Positions 1 through 8,903 of a stretch of 64,000 bases of DNA are shown here, in pieces. Made by a program: the position numbers and the translations under genes. A model generated the notes under the pieces. It was not told the origin of the DNA. It saw only the letters and a list, made by a program, of their open reading frames with translations, and made no database searches. The DNA is taken from contig MCFH01000061.1 of NCBI GenBank assembly GCA_002104945.1, positions 124,001 through 188,000 of the forward strand. The letters are read 5' to 3'. How positions within the stretch are numbered: the stretch's first letter is position 1; every line of letters begins with the position of its first letter. This stretch comes from Piromyces finnis. Its lineage: Eukaryota; Neocallimastigomycota; Neocallimastigomycetes; Neocallimastigales; Neocallimastigaceae.

Positions 1-420
1 TTTTACTTTTTCATTCTTTTTGATTCGCATATCCCTAAGCTCCTTGAGAAGTTCTATTTGATCTTCCTTTACTCCATAAAATTCTTCTAACATAGTGACT
101 ATCTTTTTAAGGGAAGGGTAGTGAGCTCTTCTCTTTCCTCTACCTTCATCTTCTTCATCACTATCTTCACTGTCTTCATCACTTTCGAAGTCCTTATTAG
201 GATTCAACTCTTGAATAAGTTCATTTGGTGTTCCTGTAGTAGTAAACAAACAAGCTAGAAACACCATTTTTGGACTTTTAACATCTTGAAGCATAGTCCA
301 ATACTTTAATTGACTATACCAAGTCTTAATGTCCAAATTATCTTCGGTTAATCTAGTGACATGCTTTAATTCCTTCATTAATTTAGCAAAGTCAATAGAT
401 TTATCAGCTCCCGTACTCAT
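1..420 (-). CDS. gag-like protein of an LTR retrotransposon, N-terminal part, runs off the window
   Basis: An open frame of 140 codons starts with ATG at 420 and is still open at base 1. It begins MSTGADKSIDFAKLMKEL and contains WYSQLKYW, an acidic serine/glutamate stretch (about residues 87-100) and a segment reading YPSLKKIVTMLEEFYG, then LLKELRDMRIKKNEKV. The last segment resembles the part of Ty3/gypsy capsid proteins where a conserved Leu-Arg-basic motif precedes the second half of the capsid. Codons are less AT-rich than the flanks, which supports real coding. I could not define its LTR or primer site to the right. It is probably the 5' part of a minus-strand gypsy element; a host gene is possible but less likely. 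Confidence 0.6.
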   Translation of the reverse strand, partial: MSTGADKSIDFAKLMKELKHVTRLTEDNLDIKTWYSQLKYWTMLQDVKSPKMVFLACLFTTTGTPNELIQELNPNKDFESDEDSEDSDEEDEGRGKRRAHYPSLKKIVTMLEEFYGVKEDQIELLKELRDMRIKKNEKVK

Positions 421-1619
421 TTTTATATACAAGTTTTAAATAAAGATAAAAATACAATTTTACAATAATATTAAAGAATGAAACAAGTTTAAAAAAAAAT
501 AATTTTCTTTTATAAGAATTTAAAAGAATGAATTACAACAATATTTGAAATATATTTAATTAACAACACTAATAATTATTCTCTTTAGTTAAACTAGTAA
601 TACCAATATAAAATACTTCCTTAACTGCACCAATTAACAATATTAATTTCTCTCTATTAACTATTTTAATTGTGCCTTGAAGTATATAACTTTTTATTAT
701 ACTAGTATAACCCTCTTTTGAATTATTAACTATTTTAATTAAATAATAATACAAAAATAAATATAAAAATAACTATAAAAATGTAGTGTGATATCAATAT
801 GTTATTATTATCCCCGATATCTCCACCATTAATTATGCTACGGTTCAAATAAGATATCACAAAACACTTGAATAGTTATAAAAATAAAAATTTATTTAAT
901 TTTAATTTTTATTCATTTAATTTATTTTTGATTTTTCAATTTTTAAAATTTTTCTCAAAAATCCTCCTACTTTTTCCAACTATCCATTATTTGAAATTTA
1001 ATGGTTTTGGATAGCTAAGGATTTAAATTGATTTCATTCATAATATATGGATCATTCACTGTAACATATATTAATTAAATCCTTAATATATATTATGAAT
1101 AATCTCTTAATATTTGAATAGAAAAATTTTTAATTTATAATTAATAAAATTTTAATTTAGGATATGTGTAACATTTTTGCATATCATATATTATATATTT
1201 AATTATGACATATAATAAAATTATATTATTCAATTAATTATGCCCTTTTTTAGACATAAATAATAATTTTTCTGTCGAGGTATCCTCTGTTTTGTGTGTA
1301 ACAGTTGCCTCTTTTAGTAAAAATTATAATTAAATTCTATGTCATAATTTCAAATTATAAAATATTATACAATAAGGTTAATTAATAAAATAAACCTTAA
1401 ATAATAATAAAATACCTATAACTATTTTAATAATAAAATTTTGTAAAATTTATAAGTATAAAATATTATAAGTAATTATACTAATACTAATAATAAAGGT
1501 CTTAAATAACTATATACAAATAATATAACTATATAATAAAAATATTAATAATTACTAGAAAAATGTATAAAAATTATATATTATAATTTTTATATTTTAA
1601 AAATAGAGTTAAACACTAG
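421..1619. other. AT-rich leader or spacer, no gene seen
   Basis: Almost pure A/T sequence to the right of the gag-like frame. It should hold the leader and 5' LTR of that element. Small inverted repeats occur, such as GATATC pairs near 791 and 861 and CTATCCATTA with TAATGGttttGGATAG near 980-1015. I could not find an LTR boundary followed by a self-complementary primer site as in the other elements. Confidence 0.4.
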
Positions 1620-1690
1620 TAAGGAATATAAATAGTTGAAGGTTAATTCCTAAAATTCTAGCTAATTCAACTATTTATGTTCATTCCTTA
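1620..1690. repeat. imperfect hairpin just upstream of tRNA-Val
   Basis: The left arm, about 1620-1640, contains AAGGAATATAAATAGTTGAA; the right arm, 1666-1690, is its reverse complement with a 3-nt bulge. The loop is about 25 nt. The hairpin ends 17 bp before the tRNA. It could be a trace of a small inverted-repeat element or a chance palindrome in AT-rich DNA. Confidence 0.5.
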
Positions 1691-1707
1691 ACAACACAAA
1701 TGTCAAT

Positions 1708-1780
1708 ATCCAAATAGTGTAGTGGTTATCACGTTTCCTTTACACGGAAAAGGTCTCCGGTTCGAACCCGGGTTTGGGTA
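1708..1780 (+). tRNA. tRNA-Val(UAC)
   Basis: A 73-nt cloverleaf. The acceptor ATCCAAA pairs with TTTGGGT (one G-U), followed by discriminator A. The D arm contains GTAGTGGTTATCAC. The anticodon stem TTTCC/GGAAA encloses TTTACAC with anticodon TAC at 1741-1743. The T arm reads TCCGG-TTCGAAC-CCGGG. No intron. Internal A and B boxes are present, so Pol III transcription is expected. It reads left to right between AT-rich spacers. Confidence 0.95.
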
Positions 1781-2679
1781 ATGATAAATATTATTTTAAT
1801 GAATATATCTTTATATGATTTTTAAAGTTGCATAAGAGTAATATTTAAATTTGATACACATTCCAAGCTTAAGTTTTTTTCTTTATACTTTTATTTAATA
1901 ATTAAAAGTATTTCTATATTTATTTATTAATATACTATTTAAAAAAGTATACTCATTAGGTTTAAAGTTTTATTATAAATACTACCACTACTGTTATTAT
2001 TACTATTATTAATATTAATATTATTAATATATATAAAATATATAAAATTTTTGATAAATGTTTAAATAATCTTCTAATATTTTTTTCTATATGTATAAAT
2101 TGAATTTGAATTTTTAATGATTTTATATATGGATTATTAATATTATATATTTCATATTTTTTACTAATCATAGTAACCGGAAGAATACTATAAAAATACT
2201 CATATATTTTAAATTTTAAAAATATTTTCTTACATATTAATGAATAATTATTATAATCTATAAATTTTCACTAATTAAAAATTTTATATTATTTACATAT
2301 AACTTTAGATTTAATTTTGATTAACTTTATGAACCTTTATTATTTTTATACTTTTATCATTTTAATTGTATTTTATTATAAAAGCATAGTTAATATAATA
2401 TATTTTTTAATAATTGCAAGATATGTTTCATAGCATATGATAAAGTTTTTAAAATGCTAATTTTATTAAAGCTCGAATACATGTTTAAAACTTTCTTATT
2501 TCCAAAAAAAAAAAAATACTTGAAAATATTATATATTTAACATATAACTTTAAAAAGATTTTATAAAATTGAAGATTCTTAAAAATAATAAAAATTATTT
2601 ATTATTTGCAAATAATATAATGACACTTTTAAAAAAACATTTTAATATTATTCTAATAATTTTAGAATATTAAAATAAA
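1781..2679. other. AT-rich spacer between two tRNA genes
   Basis: No convincing gene. The region is nearly all A/T with short homopolymer runs, including a run of about 13 A near 2504. The small open frames here are low in complexity and have no recognisable protein. Confidence 0.5.
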
Positions 2680-2751
2680 TAGCAGCGGTATGTTTCGATC
2701 ATACGACCTGTGGGTTATGAGCCCACCACGCTTCCACTGCGCTACGCTGCT
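2680..2751 (-). tRNA. initiator tRNA-Met(CAU)
   Basis: The reverse complement gives a 72-nt tRNA with acceptor AGCAGCG/CGCTGCT and discriminator A. The anticodon arm is TGGGC-TCATAAC-CCA with anticodon CAT. The T loop reads ATCGAAAC, with A in place of the usual TT, which together with the A1-U72 end pair is the eukaryotic initiator signature. A gypsy element begins 16 bp upstream of its 5' end, on the other side of the presumed Pol III start. Confidence 0.95.
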
Positions 2752-2767
2752 TCTCGCTGAATATTGA

Positions 2768-3633
2768 TGTAAGAAATAATAATTATTTGATACATAATTA
2801 ATATTTCTTAGTTAAGATCATTAATTATTAATCATTAATTAATGTTAATAATATTAGTCTATTTAAATAATTATTCTCATTTAAATTTATTTTAATTATT
2901 TATTTTCACTTAATTTTAATATCTTAAATTACATTTAACCATTTAATTATATTATTCATTAATATTTTATTTAATATTTTTATTAATTATATTTATGCAT
3001 TTAACTAATTAATTTAATTAATTACTTTTATTTAACTTTATATTTTTATTAATTATATTTATTCATTTAATTAATTAATTTAATTAATTACTTTTATTTA
3101 ACTTTATATTTTTATCAAATATATTTAATTATTTATTTAATTAATTACTTTAAAATAATTATTCATTGTTTAGGAATCGATATTTTAAGGTTTTTTCCAA
3201 TTTCTAAAATAATTGGTTTTACTTAAAATATACGATGATCAATATGTATAGAATGTTGATCGAACTTTGTTTAGGTTTTTCTTCTAATCTTTTCCTAAAC
3301 AAAAAATTATTTTGTTAAGATTAGATAAAATTTTAATTTAAACTTTAAATTTATTAAATAATATAAATAAAGACTCTTGATTCCCTTCTAAGAAATCAAG
3401 AGTTATTATTATAAGAAACAAATTATAATAATAAAAGCGTTTTTAATTTTATTTTACTTAACTTAGTTATAATAAAACATATTAACTTATTAAAGTGTAA
3501 AATTATTTTTACTCTTATAATAAACTCGAACTTAAAGATAAGTATTAATATTTATTTTCTTTTTATTCTCAATTTATCAATAAATTGTAGTTAATAATTC
3601 TATTATATAATAATTTATAATGGAATTATTACA
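2768..3633 (+). repeat. 5' LTR of Gypsy-1 (family A)
   Basis: Starts TGTAAGAAAT and ends ATTATTACA. It contains AAGAGTTATTAT at 3398-3409, the exact complement of the 12 bases after the LTR, so the transcript probably starts near here. A hairpin ACTCTTGATT/AATCAAGAGT at about 3373-3403 overlaps this site. Confidence 0.95.
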
Positions 3634-3645
3634 ATAATAACTCTT
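3634..3645 (+). promoter_or_regulatory. putative self-priming primer-binding site of Gypsy-1
   Basis: ATAATAACTCTT follows the LTR end directly and is complementary over 12 nt to AAGAGTTATTAT at 3398-3409. No TGG-type tRNA primer site is visible. This matches the arrangement known for Tf1, where the 5' end of the RNA folds back to prime reverse transcription. Confidence 0.7.
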
Positions 3646-3654
3646 CTTCTCAGA

Positions 3655-3793
3655 GGAAATAATAAATAATAAATAATAAATAATTAATAATAAATAATAA
3701 ATAATAAATAATAAATAATAAATAATAAATAATAAATAATAAATAATAAATAATAAATAATAAATAATAAATAAGAAATAAGAAATAAGAAAT
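3655..3793. repeat. AATAAAT-type microsatellite in the Gypsy-1 leader
   Basis: About 140 bp of 7-bp units AATAATA/AATAAAT, degenerating into AAGAAAT units at the right end. It lies in the untranslated leader between the primer site and the gag-pol start. Confidence 0.9.
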
Positions 3794-3960
3794 AATAAAT
3801 AATAATTATAATAATTATAATAATAAAGAATAAAATAATCAAGTGACATTTAAGAAATAGATAGAAATAAAATAAACTAATAATTACATATATAATAGTT
3901 AGTTAGCTTAAATATACTAATATATCTTTACTGTAAATATTTTGTAAAAAGATATAAATC

Positions 3961-6900
3961 ATGCAAAACAATAATTTAGGCCAAGACGGCACATCTAATG
4001 AAGCTGAAGAAAACCATGATGTTTTCCATGATCAAAATGCTGCAAAACTCATTACTGCTATTACTGACTTCATTCCTGCATTCTTTTCCCCTAATGGCGT
4101 ACTTCTCAAGGAAAGCGAGGCTAAGAATCCCTTAAATATTTTGGAAACTTTAATACAAAGTGAAGATTTTTTTAGGGAACATCCAGGGTCGTTTGCTAAT
4201 GATGAAACTAAGAACTCATTTATTATTAACAAATTGACCGGGACTGCAAGAAGATGGGGTCTCTCTCTCTTAACCGATGGAACCCTTAAGAAACTTAACT
4301 TTGAGGAATTTAAGAATCTACTTTTGGAAAACTTTGATGCAGGCAGTGAAAGAAAACAGAAATATATGATCATGGAGAAACTTTGGAAACTTAAACAGCT
4401 TGAATTAGGAAATGTTGCCGAATTTACCATTGAGTTCCGTAGGCTAGCTGGACGCCTGGGATGGCCGGATGACGTACTGATCGACATAATTGGAAAGGGA
4501 CTTCTGGATAAAGTTCGTGATGAGTTTGATAAACTTGAAAAGCCAAAGTCCTTGTTCGAAGCCACAAATATAATAATTGGAATAGATAAAAAATGCCACT
4601 TGGAAAGCCGCTTAAGAGGTAAATCAAGGAACCACCGCTCAAGAAACAATAAATCCTTTCAGAAGAAGAGAAGAGAACTTACGAAGTTAGAAAACAAGGA
4701 AAAATATCTTCATAATAAGAAGAATAATTTTAAAAATGATATCCTTTCTGCTAATTATACTCCGAATAGTAAGACATCTATTACTACCACTTTTTACTTG
4801 GGTGTTAAAGGAAGAAATATTAAAATAAATCTTTTAATTGATTCTGGTTCAGCCAGAAGCTTCATTTGCAAAAATTTTGCAAATTCAAATAAATTATCTA
4901 CTTCGGGTCTCTCTTCACCAATTAACATTCAGCTCCCGAATGGTAAAAGTATGGTTATTAAACTCACTACAAAACCACTGAAACTAAAGTTCTTAGACCA
5001 CACAGAAACCTTTGAGTTTTGTATTGCTAATTTATCACTTCAAGGAATCAATGGAATTCTTGGAAGAGATTGGTTATCAATACATAATCCGTTCATTGAC
5101 TTTAAAACTAACAAGATATTCTTCTTAGGAAAGTATTGTGGAACTCATTGCCCTTCTTCTAGAAAGCATAAAATTTCCGATCAAAGCCTTGACATCACAG
5201 CTTCGATGATAAACAAACACAAGTCTAACACTCATTTAGATTCAATAATCCCTGAAATGATGTCAGAAGATGATCTCATAGACACCAACATTTGTGCTGC
5301 CATGTTAGAAGAAGATTTATCTGAAGATAACCAGGAAAAAGAAGAAATCATTAGGAAGTATTATTCTGATCTCAGAATAGTATTTGGGAAAAAGGAATCG
5401 GAGAAGTTACCACCCCATCGGGAATATGATATCTCTATTGATACCATTCCTGGCGGTCAATTGTATTTCGGACCAATCTACTCTTTGACAGTTCCAGAAA
5501 TGAAAGCATTAAAGGATTACATTCAAGACAATTTAAGGAAGAATTTTATTAGGAAATCAAAATCACCAGCAGGCGCTCCTGTCCTTTTTGTAAAGAAACA
5601 TGATGGCTCTCTTAGACTCTGCGTCGACTATCGGCGTTTGAATGCTATTACAATTCGAAATAGTTACCCGATACCCAGAATAAGCGACTTAGTTGAATCA
5701 TTTAAAGGTGCTAAGATATTTACTCGTTTAGATCTTAGATCCGCTTACAATCTTGTACGGATCAAAGAAGGCCATGAATATCTTACTGCGTTCAGAACTC
5801 CATTAGGGCATTTTGAATATTTAGTTATGCCCTTTGGACTTCGAAATGCACCTTCTGTCTTCCAACGATTCATTCAAGATACACTTAGTGACACTATAGG
5901 CATTTTCGTTCAAGTATACCTTGACGATATCATAATTTATTCCAATTCTTTAAGTGAGCATATAGACCATGTAAGAATAGTTCTTAAACTGCTCATCAAC
6001 AATGGGTTATATGCTAAACTTGAAAAGTGTGATTTCCATGTCACGGAAACAACTTTTCTTGGCTTTACAGTTTCGATAAATGGATTGCTTATGGATAAAG
6101 ACAAGGTTAAATCTGTTATTGAATGGCCAACCCCTAAAAATAAAAAAGAGCTACAAAGCTTTTTAGGCCTTTGCAATTTCTATAGGAAATTCATTAAAGA
6201 TTTTGCAAAAAATATGGAACCTCTTCGAACATTATTAAAAAAGGACAATGATTTTATATGGAATGAAGATACAGAAATTGCATTTAATAAAATGAAAGAG
6301 TCTTTTAAAGTTGGGGAAATATTAATATTCCCTGATCCAGAGAAAGAATTTATCGTCGAAGCTGATGCAAGTGATTTCGCAGTCGGATGTGTTCTTTCTC
6401 AAATCAGTAGTTCAGATAATTGTCTTCATCCAGTTGCTTTTCACTCTAGGTCCCTCAATAAAGCCGAAGTTAATTATACAATTTATGACAAAGAACTTCT
6501 GGCAATCATTACTGCTTTTGATACCTGGAGGCATCACTTAGAAGGCTCCAAATATCCTGTACAAATTATTACAGATCACAAAAATTTGTTATACTTCAAG
6601 AAACCCCAACACTTGAACCAAAGACAAATTCGTTGGAGTCTCTTCCTTTCCAAGTTTGACTTTAGGATCTCATATAGATCGGGTGCAAGTAGTGGTAAGC
6701 CCGATGCCTTATCAAGACGACCCGACTATAAAGATAGTATCAAAACAAAGCCTGATATTGTTATAAAAGATAAGCTTTTTTGTTGTTCCATGAATGAAAA
6801 TATTGACAAATTAATAAATGCTCAAAAAGCTGATAAATATTGTCAGGATATTTTTTCCAAAGTCAAGATCAATTCGAAGGATATTAAAAGTTCTTTATTC

Positions 6901-8025
6901 AGTATCGTCGATGGCGTTTTACACTTTCAAAAACGTATTATTGTGCCATCAACAATCAAGGCAAGGATTCTTAAATCCTTTCACGATTCACCCATTAGTG
7001 GCCACCAGGGGGTAGATAGGACTTTCGAAAAACTTAGAAGGTACTACTGGTGGCCTAATATGAAAAAGGATATTACGAATTATGTCCTCTCGTGCGATGT
7101 CTGTAGTAGAAGTAAAATTCGCAGACATAAACCCTATGGTAAGTTAATACCGCTTCCTATCCCTACAAAACCCTGGGAAGTTATAGGTGTCGATTTTATT
7201 GTTGCTCTGCCTCCTTCTCAAGACTGCACTTGCATAATGGTTGTCTCAGACCATTTAACCAAGATGGTCCATTTAGTGCCTTGTACCGACGTTCCTTCTG
7301 CCGAACTCACTGCTAAGCTCCTTCTTTCTCAAGTCTTCAGGTATCATGGTTTCCCCAAAGTTATAATTTCGGATCATGGTTCACAATTCTCTTCCCAATT
7401 CTGGACCTCATTATGTTTGGCAATTCGTGCAAAACCACATTTAGCTACTGCGCACCACCAGCAATCTAACGGTCAAGTTGAACGTGCGAACGCTGTAATT
7501 GAACAATATCTTAGATGTTATTGTTCCTCGGCTCAAAACGAATGGTGTTATTATATTCCACTCTGTGAAATATCTTATAATAATTCGGTAAACAAGTCTA
7601 TAGGTCAAACACCCTTTCATGCTAATTTTGGATTCCATCCTAATTGCATTCTAGACTCTCCTCCAACACTTTTAAAAGATAATGCTTCAGTTCTTACAAG
7701 AGACTGGGCATCACATTTTGAAACTCTCCGTCAACATTTGGTAAAAGCCAAAGAGGATTTTAAAAAATATAGTGATAGCAGGAAATCAATTGGCCCCTCT
7801 TTCCAGGTTAACGATTTAGTGATGTTAAGAAGATATTATTTCACTAATGAACCAGCTAAGAAACTGTCAACACAATACTTAGGTCCTTTTAAAGTCATAG
7901 AAAAGAGGGAAAGAATGAACTACCGTCTAGAATTACCGGAAACTTTACACCTACATCCGGTATTTCATATTTCACAATTGGAACCATATACCAAAAGAAA
8001 TGAAGACTTAATAGATTCCTCATAA
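3961..8025 (+). CDS. gag-pol polyprotein of Gypsy-1
   Basis: One frame of 1354 aa encodes capsid, protease, reverse transcriptase, RNase H and integrase. The capsid region (about 40-205) has the Retrotrans_gag pattern (WGLSLL, FTIEFRRLAGRL). It is followed by a basic stretch (about 217-250) instead of a CCHC knuckle. The protease active site is LIDSGSA (D294). The RT has KSPAGAPVLFVKKHDGSLR, LDLRSAYN, MPFGLRNAP and YLDD (653-656). RNase H carries D802 in EADASDF. Integrase has an HHCC finger (GHQGV...CDVCSRSK) and catalytic D1078, D1138, E1174 (DD35E). The protein stops after PVFHISQLEPY without a chromodomain, unlike Gypsy-2 and Gypsy-3. Gag and pol are fused with no frameshift. No stops or missing catalytic residues are seen, so the protein may be functional. 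Confidence 0.95.
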   Translation: MQNNNLGQDGTSNEAEENHDVFHDQNAAKLITAITDFIPAFFSPNGVLLKESEAKNPLNILETLIQSEDFFREHPGSFANDETKNSFIINKLTGTARRWGLSLLTDGTLKKLNFEEFKNLLLENFDAGSERKQKYMIMEKLWKLKQLELGNVAEFTIEFRRLAGRLGWPDDVLIDIIGKGLLDKVRDEFDKLEKPKSLFEATNIIIGIDKKCHLESRLRGKSRNHRSRNNKSFQKKRRELTKLENKEKYLHNKKNNFKNDILSANYTPNSKTSITTTFYLGVKGRNIKINLLIDSGSARSFICKNFANSNKLSTSGLSSPINIQLPNGKSMVIKLTTKPLKLKFLDHTETFEFCIANLSLQGINGILGRDWLSIHNPFIDFKTNKIFFLGKYCGTHCPSSRKHKISDQSLDITASMINKHKSNTHLDSIIPEMMSEDDLIDTNICAAMLEEDLSEDNQEKEEIIRKYYSDLRIVFGKKESEKLPPHREYDISIDTIPGGQLYFGPIYSLTVPEMKALKDYIQDNLRKNFIRKSKSPAGAPVLFVKKHDGSLRLCVDYRRLNAITIRNSYPIPRISDLVESFKGAKIFTRLDLRSAYNLVRIKEGHEYLTAFRTPLGHFEYLVMPFGLRNAPSVFQRFIQDTLSDTIGIFVQVYLDDIIIYSNSLSEHIDHVRIVLKLLINNGLYAKLEKCDFHVTETTFLGFTVSINGLLMDKDKVKSVIEWPTPKNKKELQSFLGLCNFYRKFIKDFAKNMEPLRTLLKKDNDFIWNEDTEIAFNKMKESFKVGEILIFPDPEKEFIVEADASDFAVGCVLSQISSSDNCLHPVAFHSRSLNKAEVNYTIYDKELLAIITAFDTWRHHLEGSKYPVQIITDHKNLLYFKKPQHLNQRQIRWSLFLSKFDFRISYRSGASSGKPDALSRRPDYKDSIKTKPDIVIKDKLFCCSMNENIDKLINAQKADKYCQDIFSKVKINSKDIKSSLFSIVDGVLHFQKRIIVPSTIKARILKSFHDSPISGHQGVDRTFEKLRRYYWWPNMKKDITNYVLSCDVCSRSKIRRHKPYGKLIPLPIPTKPWEVIGVDFIVALPPSQDCTCIMVVSDHLTKMVHLVPCTDVPSAELTAKLLLSQVFRYHGFPKVIISDHGSQFSSQFWTSLCLAIRAKPHLATAHHQQSNGQVERANAVIEQYLRCYCSSAQNEWCYYIPLCEISYNNSVNKSIGQTPFHANFGFHPNCILDSPPTLLKDNASVLTRDWASHFETLRQHLVKAKEDFKKYSDSRKSIGPSFQVNDLVMLRRYYFTNEPAKKLSTQYLGPFKVIEKRERMNYRLELPETLHLHPVFHISQLEPYTKRNEDLIDSS

Positions 8026-8037
8026 TAAACGGAGCAA

Positions 8038-8903
8038 TGTAAGAAATAATAATTATTTGATACATAATTAATATTTCTTAGTTAAAATCATTAATTATTA
8101 ATCATTAATTAATGTTAATAATATTAGTCTATTTAAATAATTATTCTCATTTAAATTTATTTTAATTATTTATTTTCACTTAATTTTAATATCTTAAATT
8201 ACATTTAGCCATTTAATTATATTATTCATTAATATTTTATTTAATATTTTTATTAATTATATTTATGCATTTAACTAATTAATTTAATTAATTACTTTTA
8301 TTTAACTTTATATTTTTATTAATTATATTTATTCATTTAATTAATTAATTTAATTAATTACTTTTATTTAACTTTATATTTTTATCAAATATATTTAATT
8401 ATTTATTTAATTAATTACTTTAAAATAATTATTCATTGTTTAGGAATCGATATTTTAAGGTTTTTTCCAATTTCTAAAATAATTGGTTTTACTTAAAATA
8501 TACGATGATCAATATGTATAGAATGTTGATCGAACTTTGTTTAGGTTTTTCTTCTAATCTTTTCCTAAACAAAAAATTATTTTGTTAAGATTAGATAAAA
8601 TTTTAATTTAAACTTTAAATTTATTAAATAATATAAATAAAGACTCTTGATTCCCTTCTAAGAAATCAAGAGTTATTATTATAAGAAACAAATTATAATA
8701 ATAAAAGCGTTTTTAATTTTATTTTACTTAACTTAGTTATAATAAAACATATTAACTTATTAAAGTGTAAAATTATTTCTACTCTTATAATAAACTCGAA
8801 CTTAAAGATAAGTATTAATATTTATTTTCTTTTTATTCTCAATTTATCAATAAATTGTAGTTAATAATTCTATTATATAATAATTTATAATGGAATTATT
8901 ACA
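8038..8903 (+). repeat. 3' LTR of Gypsy-1 (family A)
   Basis: Nearly identical to 2768-3633. The polypurine tract before it is AAACGGAGCAA (8027-8037). It directly abuts the foldback element on the right. Confidence 0.95.

Larger units (their letters stand above)
2768..8903 (+). mobile_element. Gypsy-1: intact Ty3/gypsy LTR retrotransposon
   Basis: Two 866-bp LTRs, 2768-3633 and 8038-8903, flank one long gag-pol frame. I counted three single-base differences between the LTRs, so the insertion is recent and the element may still be active. A candidate self-priming site follows the 5' LTR, and a purine-rich tract ending CGGAGCAA precedes the 3' LTR. The flanking five bases differ (ATTGA on the left, TTGTC on the right), so no target-site duplication is visible; one end may have been altered by recombination or by the foldback element that abuts the right end. 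The 5' LTR starts 16 bp upstream of the initiator tRNA, divergent from it, a Ty3-like position. Confidence 0.95.

Noticed and set aside
3577-3849. 90-residue frame of Tyr/Leu/Ile on the minus strand
   Set aside because: It is the translation of the AATAAAT microsatellite and the LTR end, not a gene.
4032-4649. 205-residue minus-strand frame opposite the Gypsy-1 gag
   Set aside because: Antisense to a clear capsid domain; no recognisable protein and no start context.
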